Source of the DNA: 39-52-133 sp041488395
Lineage (GTDB): Bacteria > Pseudomonadota > Gammaproteobacteria > Burkholderiales > Gallionellaceae
NCBI GenBank assembly: GCA_041488395.1
Contig: JBGPPE010000054.1
Location: forward strand, 1-17,024
Length of the DNA stretch: 17,024 nucleotides
Reading direction: 5' to 3'
Shown: in pieces, positions 14,601 to 17,024 of the stretch
How positions within the stretch are numbered: position 1 is the stretch's first letter
How the letters are laid out: each line of letters starts with the position of its first letter
Position numbers and translations under genes: made by a program
Notes under the pieces: generated by a model
The model's input: the letters and a program-made list of their open reading frames with translations, nothing else
Database searches by the model: none
Told to the model about the DNA's origin: nothing

Positions 14601-15487
14601 CAAATTTGTCCCTTTAATATTTTTTGCATTACGCGCCCCATTTCAGCCGGGTTGCGCGTGATATGGATACCGCTTTCTTCCATCACGGCCAGCTTGTCTT
14701 CCGCGCCGCCCTGACCACCCGAGATGATGGCACCGGCATGCCCCATGCGCTTACCCGGAGGGGCAGTGACACCGGCGATAAAGCCGACCACCGGCTTCTG
14801 CATATTTGCCTTGATCCAGCGCGCGCACTCCTCCTCATCGCTGCCGCCGATTTCACCCACCATAATTACGGCATCCGTTTCCGGGTCGTCATTGAACAGC
14901 TGCATTACGTCCAGATGCTTCATGCCATTGATCGGGTCGCCACCGATACCCACGCAGGAAGACTGTCCGTAGCCCAGCTCGGTCAGCTGTCCTACCGCCT
15001 CATAGGTCAGCGTGCCCGAGCGCGACACCACGCCGACACGGCCCTTGCGGTGGATATGCCCCGGCATGATGCCGATCTTGATTTCATCCGGAGTAATAAT
15101 GCCTGGGCAGTTCGGGCCGATCAGGCGCGTTTTCTTGCCCTGCATCTTGTAGCGCGTGCGCAGCATGTCGTGCACCGGTATGCCTTCAGTAATACAGATC
15201 ACCAGATCCAGCTCCGCATCTACCGCTTCGTCGATCGCCGCCGCAGCATAAGCAGGCGGCACGTAGATCACCGAAACCGTCGCCCCGGTCTGCTGCCTGG
15301 CTTCCAGTACGCTGTTGTAGACCGGAATGCCTTCATAGCTTTGCCCGGCCTTGCCCGGCGTTACTCCCGCCACGAAGCATTCCGCGCCATTCGCGTAGTT
15401 CTTGCAATGCAGGGTGTGGAACTGGCCGACCTTGCCGGTCATGCCCTGCGTCATCACCCTGGTGTTTTTATTGATCAGAATCGACAT
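14600..15487 (-). CDS. sucD: Succinyl-CoA synthetase alpha subunit (ADP-forming)
   Basis: A 295-residue alpha subunit of the TCA-cycle enzyme that converts succinyl-CoA and ADP/GDP plus phosphate to succinate, CoA and a nucleoside triphosphate. It works as a complex with SucC. The N-terminus SILINKNTRVMTQGMTGKVGQFHT is the CoA-binding Rossmann region (G15, G18). IGPNCPGIITP and GRVGVVSRSGTLTYE form the second domain. H250 in GHAGAIISGG is the histidine that becomes phosphorylated. Length is close to the E. coli protein. The ATG at 15487 overlaps the sucC stop (TAATG), with GGGGG in the end of sucC as a ribosome site, so the two subunits should be made in equal amounts. Confidence 0.98.
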   Translation of the reverse strand: MSILINKNTRVMTQGMTGKVGQFHTLHCKNYANGAECFVAGVTPGKAGQSYEGIPVYNSVLEARQQTGATVSVIYVPPAYAAAAIDEAVDAELDLVICITEGIPVHDMLRTRYKMQGKKTRLIGPNCPGIITPDEIKIGIMPGHIHRKGRVGVVSRSGTLTYEAVGQLTELGYGQSSCVGIGGDPINGMKHLDVMQLFNDDPETDAVIMVGEIGGSDEEECARWIKANMQKPVVGFIAGVTAPPGKRMGHAGAIISGGQGGAEDKLAVMEESGIHITRNPAEMGRVMQKILKGQI

Positions 15488-16653
15488 TACGCCCCCTGCG
15501 CGGCGGCAACGACTTTTTGCGCCGCATCTGCCATGTTGTTTGCTGCAATAATCGGCAAGCCCGATTCAGCCAGAATCTGCTTGCCCAGATCGACGTTGGT
15601 GCCCTCCAGGCGCACCACCAGCGGCACCTTGAGATGCACCTCGCGCGCAGCGGCCACCACGCCTTCGGCGATCACGTCGCATTTCATGATGCCGCCGAAG
15701 ATGTTCACCAGAATCGCGCGCAGCTTCGGGTTCTTCAGCATCAGCTTGAATGCCTCGGTGACCTTTTCCTTGCTGGCACCGCCGCCCACATCAAGGAAGT
15801 TGGCCGGCATGCCGCCATACAGCTTGATGATGTCCATGGTTGCCATGGCCAGACCAGCGCCGTTTACCAGACAGCCGATATTGCCGTCGAGCGCGATATA
15901 GCTAAGATCGAACTTGGACGCCTCCACTTCGGCCGGATCTTCTTCATCCAGGTCACGCAGCGCCACAATTTCAGGATGGCGGTACAGCGCATTGCTGTCG
16001 AAATTTATTTTTGCATCCAGAGCAATCACGCGCTGATCCGCGGTCAGCACCAGCGGATTGATCTCGGCCAGCATCGCATCCTTCTCGACAAAGGCGCGAT
16101 ACAAGCCCTGCAGACAGGCACGCGCCTGTGCTATGGCAGCCGCAGGAATACCGATCTGGCGTGCGACACTGTCAGCTTCGGCATCGGTCAAACCGGCCAG
16201 CGGATCTATCCACACCTTGTGAATCTTCTCCGGCGTATGCGCGGCGACCTCTTCGATCTCCATACCGCCCTCACTGCTCGCCATCAGCACGACGCGCTGT
16301 TTGCTGCGGTCGATCACCATGCCAACGTAATATTCCTTGGCGATGTTCGCGCCCTCTTCGATCAACAGACGCTTGACCGTCTGTCCGTCCGCACCGGTCT
16401 GGTGGGTAACCAGCTGCATGCCCAATATCTTGCCGGCATGGTCGCGCACTTCTTGCGCCGAGCGGGCAACCTTTACTCCGCCTCCCTTGCCGCGACCGCC
16501 GGCATGAATCTGTGCCTTGACCACCCATACCGCACCGCCCAGTTCGCGCGCCGCTTGTTCAGCCTCTGCCACGGAAAAACAAGCGTGACCGCGCGGTGTC
16601 GGCACACCGAACTGGCGCAGGATTTCTTTTGCCTGATACTCATGAATTTTCAT
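15487..16653 (-). CDS. sucC: Succinyl-CoA synthetase beta subunit
   Basis: A 388-residue beta subunit, the same length as E. coli SucC, which binds the nucleotide and succinate. MKIHEYQAKEILRQFGVPTPRG opens the ATP-grasp domain (to about 220), with VKAQIHAGGRGKGGGVKVA in the nucleotide site and AEINPLVLT holding metal-binding residues. The C-terminal ligase domain (about 245-388) has NGAGLAMATMDIIKLYGG, FLDVGGGA and NIFGGIMKCDVIAEG. ATG at 16653 is preceded by AAGGG about 8 bases away. It is the first gene of the sucC-sucD-terC-usp operon. The 185-base upstream gap must hold its promoter, although no strong -35/-10 pair stands out (a TATATT lies near 16725). Confidence 0.98.
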   Translation of the reverse strand: MKIHEYQAKEILRQFGVPTPRGHACFSVAEAEQAARELGGAVWVVKAQIHAGGRGKGGGVKVARSAQEVRDHAGKILGMQLVTHQTGADGQTVKRLLIEEGANIAKEYYVGMVIDRSKQRVVLMASSEGGMEIEEVAAHTPEKIHKVWIDPLAGLTDAEADSVARQIGIPAAAIAQARACLQGLYRAFVEKDAMLAEINPLVLTADQRVIALDAKINFDSNALYRHPEIVALRDLDEEDPAEVEASKFDLSYIALDGNIGCLVNGAGLAMATMDIIKLYGGMPANFLDVGGGASKEKVTEAFKLMLKNPKLRAILVNIFGGIMKCDVIAEGVVAAAREVHLKVPLVVRLEGTNVDLGKQILAESGLPIIAANNMADAAQKVVAAAQGA

Positions 16654-16780
16654 ATTCGCCCTTACACTTTAGCGCGCGCAAGCACCTGCGCACGGCACAG
16701 GCGCAATGTTACCGAATAATGTGAATATACGCGGAGGATTGTGCGCATCCACCAAGCCAAAGCACGCTAAACAAGCAAAG

Positions 16781-16804
16781 GAAAACGCACATCCGCTGGA
16801 TGCC
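16781..16804 (-). terminator. Possible weak terminator after tRNA-Thr
   Basis: On the minus strand CATCC-AGC-GGATG (16802-16790) forms a 5-bp stem and is followed, after TGCG, by TTTT (16785-16782). It lies about 35 bases past the tRNA 3' end and upstream of sucC. The stem is short and the T-run brief, so termination would be partial at best. Confidence 0.35.
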
Positions 16805-16838
16805 GTATTTTTTCAGAAGGGGATTTATTGCAGAGGGA

Positions 16839-16914
16839 TGGTGCCGCCTATCGGATTCGAACTGATGACCTACCGCTTACAAGGCGGTTGCTCTACCAAC
16901 TGAGCTAAGGCGGC
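16839..16914 (-). tRNA. tRNA-Thr, anticodon TGT
   Basis: A complete 76-base tRNA on the minus strand. The acceptor stem GCCGCCT pairs with AGGCGGC, the D arm is GCTC-AGTTGGTA-GAGC, and the anticodon stem ACCGC/GCGGT encloses loop CTTGTAA with anticodon TGT (reads ACA). The T arm is ATCAG-TTCGAAT-CCGAT, discriminator A, with an encoded CCA end (16839-16841). Confidence 0.97.
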
Positions 16915-16962
16915 GGTAAAACAGTACGCGAAGTCCAGATTGCAACTACACGTTTTGAAAAT

Positions 16963-17024
16963 TGGTGGGTCGGGCGAGATTCGAACTCGCGACCAACGGA
17001 TTAAAAGTCCGCTGCTCTACCGAC
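16963..17024 (-). tRNA. tRNA-Lys, anticodon TTT, 5' end outside window
   Basis: A partial tRNA on the minus strand, cut by the window edge within the D arm. Visible are GTCGGTAGAGC of the D arm, the anticodon stem GCGGA/TCCGT with loop CTTTTAA (anticodon TTT), the T arm GCGAG-TTCGAAT-CTCGC, the acceptor half CCGACCC, discriminator A and encoded CCA. It lies 48 bases upstream of tRNA-Thr, so the two are probably co-transcribed. Confidence 0.95.

Noticed and set aside
14600..14660. A manganese (yybP-ykoY) riboswitch for terC
   Set aside because: The terC start overlaps the sucD stop, leaving no untranslated leader in which a riboswitch could sit.
14624..16719. Long plus-strand open frames of 425 and 400 codons opposite sucD and sucC
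   Set aside because: They are antisense to firmly identified TCA genes, and their composition is that of reverse-strand shadows.
16706..16903. A small plus-strand open frame ending in PPIGFELMTYRLQGGCSTN
   Set aside because: Its second half is the reverse strand of tRNA-Thr. This peptide pattern is a known artefact of translating tRNA genes backwards.
1..17024. CRISPR arrays, insertion sequences, integrase or attachment sites near the tRNA genes
   Set aside because: No periodic repeats, transposase or integrase motifs, or duplicated tRNA 3' ends are visible. The tRNA flank is ordinary chromosome.

Overview
The window is about 17 kb of a moderately GC-rich proteobacterial chromosome. Every convincing gene, including both tRNAs, lies on the minus strand, so transcription runs from high to low coordinates. 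A betaproteobacterium is likely, possibly a Nitrosomonadales/Gallionellaceae-type organism. This is inferred from the type IVa pilin with a sigma-54 promoter, the 388-residue SucC with SucD in E. coli-like form, CCA-encoded tRNAs, and the mix of CHASE2, GAF, HD-GYP and PP2C signalling genes. No rRNA or taxonomic marker is present, so the assignment is tentative.

In transcription order the layout is as follows. (1) A partial tRNA-Lys(TTT) and a complete tRNA-Thr(TGT) at the right edge. (2) A tight metabolic operon sucC-sucD-terC-usp: succinyl-CoA synthetase beta and alpha, a TerC/YjbE-type membrane protein and an ATP-binding-type universal stress protein. Two TAATG/TGATG overlaps link the first three genes. 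(3) After about 130 bp, a five-gene signalling cassette: a CHASE2 receptor Ser/Thr kinase, a PP2C phosphatase, an FHA protein, a CHASE2 class III adenylate cyclase and a metallo-beta-lactamase-fold protein resembling class II cyclic-nucleotide phosphodiesterases. (4) A GAF-fused GspE/PilB-type secretion ATPase followed by a GAF-HD-GYP protein. (5) The pilin gene pilA with a well-formed -24/-12 promoter. It is followed by a CUUCGG-loop terminator and a truncated multispanning membrane glycosyltransferase-like gene that runs off the left edge.

The cassette contains a writer, an eraser and a reader of Ser/Thr phosphorylation, plus a maker and probable breaker of cAMP. Two proteins carry the same extracytoplasmic CHASE2 sensor. 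The next two genes carry GAF sensors fused to a pilus-type motor ATPase and to a cyclic-di-GMP hydrolase domain, and a pilin gene follows. A reasonable inference is that this is an integrated envelope-sensing system feeding into type IV pilus function. The most specific new observation is a GarA/OdhI-like motif (ERTMVLRAP) in the FHA protein, echoed as ASTMVLD just before the kinase domain of its neighbour. These are candidate phosphorylation sites for an FHA switch.
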